Shown piece by piece: positions 62,591-64,000 of a DNA stretch of 64,000 bases (positions are counted from its first letter, which is position 1; each line of letters begins with the position of its first letter). A model generated the notes under the pieces. That model made no database searches and was not told the DNA's origin. It worked only from the letters and a program-made list of their open reading frames with translations. This DNA is from Ceratodon purpureus. Lineage: Eukaryota; Streptophyta; Bryopsida; Pseudoditrichales; Ditrichaceae. Where the stretch lies: contig CM026426.1 in the NCBI GenBank assembly GCA_014871385.1, forward strand, positions 17,608,183 through 17,672,182, given 5' to 3'. A program made the translations under genes and the position numbers.

Positions 62591-64000
62591 ATGGTTAGGA
62601 AGGGGAAAGAGCCGGTCGAAGAGGGACAGTTGTTGAAGGTACAACGGGTCATGCCGTTGATGCCGGTAGATGACGAAGAGTGGGAGCTCCTCCGGAATTC
62701 CTTAGAGGTCATGGGCTGTGAGTTACTACTGGACAAGGCGTGGGGGTGGAGGCAGGCCCTTCCGGCGCAGGAGATCCTCGTCAAAAACCTCGACAATCAA
62801 AATACCATCTGTGGGGACCCAGAACAGTGGACGGCGCAGGACTGGAGGGATACGTATGGCTTCCACAAGGATGGGGAAGTGTTAGCTCCGGAGTCCCGGG
62901 ATTTCGTCTACAACTACATCAAGACGACCGGAGACAAGAAGGAGGGGTGGGACCTGGAGGACATCAAGGACCCGAGAGCCAAGAGGGTGATAGGATTTAT
63001 GAACCCAATTTTCCATCCGGAAAAGCCCAAACGGATCACCATCAAATGGGCATCCGTCTTCGTTGGAGCCATGGACAGCCATATCACCGTGGATTGGGGT
63101 CTTATGATTAAGACAATAGTCGACCGGCAGGTAGCCAACCTGAGGAAGACCAAGAAACACGCCACCTGCCTTCCGTCTTTCCTTGTTCACCTTTACCGTC
63201 ACAAGGCGCTGTTGATCCCTAAGGACATCTTGGAGTATGACGAACTGAAAAGCCTCCAACGGTACGCAGAACAGTAGGAGATGTCCGAGAACAAGGACGA
63301 GGACAATGTGATAGAGGTCTCGCCCACTCCGGCTAAGAAACCCCGGCCCAGCCTGGAGAAGGGGCAGCCGTCTGGTTCTCCCCGGACTCTTACACCGGCT
63401 AGGCGTAATCTGAACACGGAAGTCCTCAAACCCACTGGGCCACCGGTCCACACCGGGGATCCGTGTCAAGACTTGTTCAACCTGTCGCAACAGATGACGG
63501 CGTATGTCCGGTACCTACAGGAGAATAGGCAGCTCGAAAGCCAGTTGGTGGAGGAGGTAATTCAACTTACGGGCACTGCCCGGTTGGGAGAATGCATTAC
63601 CATTCTTCACAAACACTGGGACCTGGCCAGCTTGCAGGCCCGACATGTCGAACAGATGGATCGGTACCGGGAGAGGATCGTCAAACTCCAACAGGAGGTG
63701 CACGATGCCCAAAAGGACTTCAATGACGCCCGTGACCGAGCAGCCCATGCCATCCAGTCGGTTGTAGAGGTCAAGGCTACCTTAGCCCTTCCGGTGGATG
63801 TGGCAAATCAGTGCGCCGTCTACCAGGCGTTCCTGACCCGTCAACCGGATCCGGCTCGGACATTGATTGTGAAAATCATGCACGACCGGATGCACGTGAT
63901 GAAGGAGACTTGGTTGAAGATGAGGAACCTAGTGGACATCCTCTACGATGGAAAGGATGGTCTGTCAAGATCACCAGGGCCACTGGCAGATCGAGAGGAG
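62591..64000 (+). pseudogene. Unrecognised element-type protein, one TAG, runs off right edge
   Basis: The ATG at 62591 opens 228 codons (MVRKGKEPVEEGQLLK; PIFHPEKPKRITIKWASVF; ITVDWGLMIKTIVDRQVANL; TCLPSFLVHLYRHKALL). A TAG at 63275-63277 follows (RYAEQ*EMSENKDED); the same frame then stays open for 240 more codons to the window edge: a Pro-rich segment, then a long coiled coil (MDRYRERIVKLQQEVHDAQK). The globular-then-coiled layout resembles gag-like or plant-mobile-type proteins of repetitive plant DNA, but no diagnostic motif (zinc knuckle, protease) is seen. The two halves may be one gene with a nonsense codon or two frames. Confidence 0.45.

Noticed and set aside
22606..63277. Stop codon reassignment (TAG read as sense)
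   Set aside because: LCMT1 itself ends in TAG at the family's normal length, and paralogues show CAG/TGG at the stops, so nonsense decay explains them.

Overview
This is nuclear DNA of a plant. Support comes from spliced genes with plant-type GT..AG introns, a plant leucine carboxyl methyltransferase gene, a plant-type tomosyn/Lgl fragment, and transposon classes typical of plant genomes (CACTA with DUF4218, DUF659-hAT, Mutator-like, Ulp1-carrying elements). Nothing fixes the lineage; the mainly short introns would fit a bryophyte or another non-seed plant, but that is weak inference.

Only one gene looks like an intact host gene: LCMT1 (16388-20592, + strand, 13 exons, 360 aa), which carboxyl-methylates the PP2A catalytic subunit. 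The rest is largely mobile DNA. (1) 1-15539 is the right part of a very large CACTA element. It has a spliced transposase on the - strand running off the left edge, a TNPA-like second gene on the + strand, and a short motif of the type GCGTTNNNNATGACGT scattered through introns and spacers. (2) 21.3-26.9 kb and 46-61.7 kb are two diverged copies of an element or gene coding for a zinc-finger/Ulp1 (C48) protease protein, with no transposase seen. (3) 28333-45117 is a 16.8 kb hAT-type unit flanked by the 8-bp direct repeat GTTTTAAG. It carries a DUF659/hAT transposase, a RING-H2 protein, a second protein sharing the RING protein's N-terminal domain, and a kinase-like protein, with four CpG-dense arrays of GGCCGTC. 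(4) 49100-59268 is a 10.2 kb Mutator-like element inserted into the second Ulp1 copy. It has a 10-bp target duplication (GTATCTGTGC) and GG..CC inverted ends. It carries a spliced gene with a ParB-like segment and a captured, intron-containing fragment of a tomosyn/Lgl gene, so it reads as a Pack-MULE. (5) The right end (62.1-64 kb) starts another element-like gene that leaves the window.

The order of events can be read from the nesting. The two Ulp1 copies were separated by AT-rich spacer; the hAT unit went into the spacer and the Pack-MULE went into copy 2. Most element genes are broken by one or a few in-frame stops, mostly TAG. Where the two Ulp1 copies can be compared, the stops fit CAG to TAG, TGG to TAG or CGA to TGA, as expected from decay of methylated cytosine.
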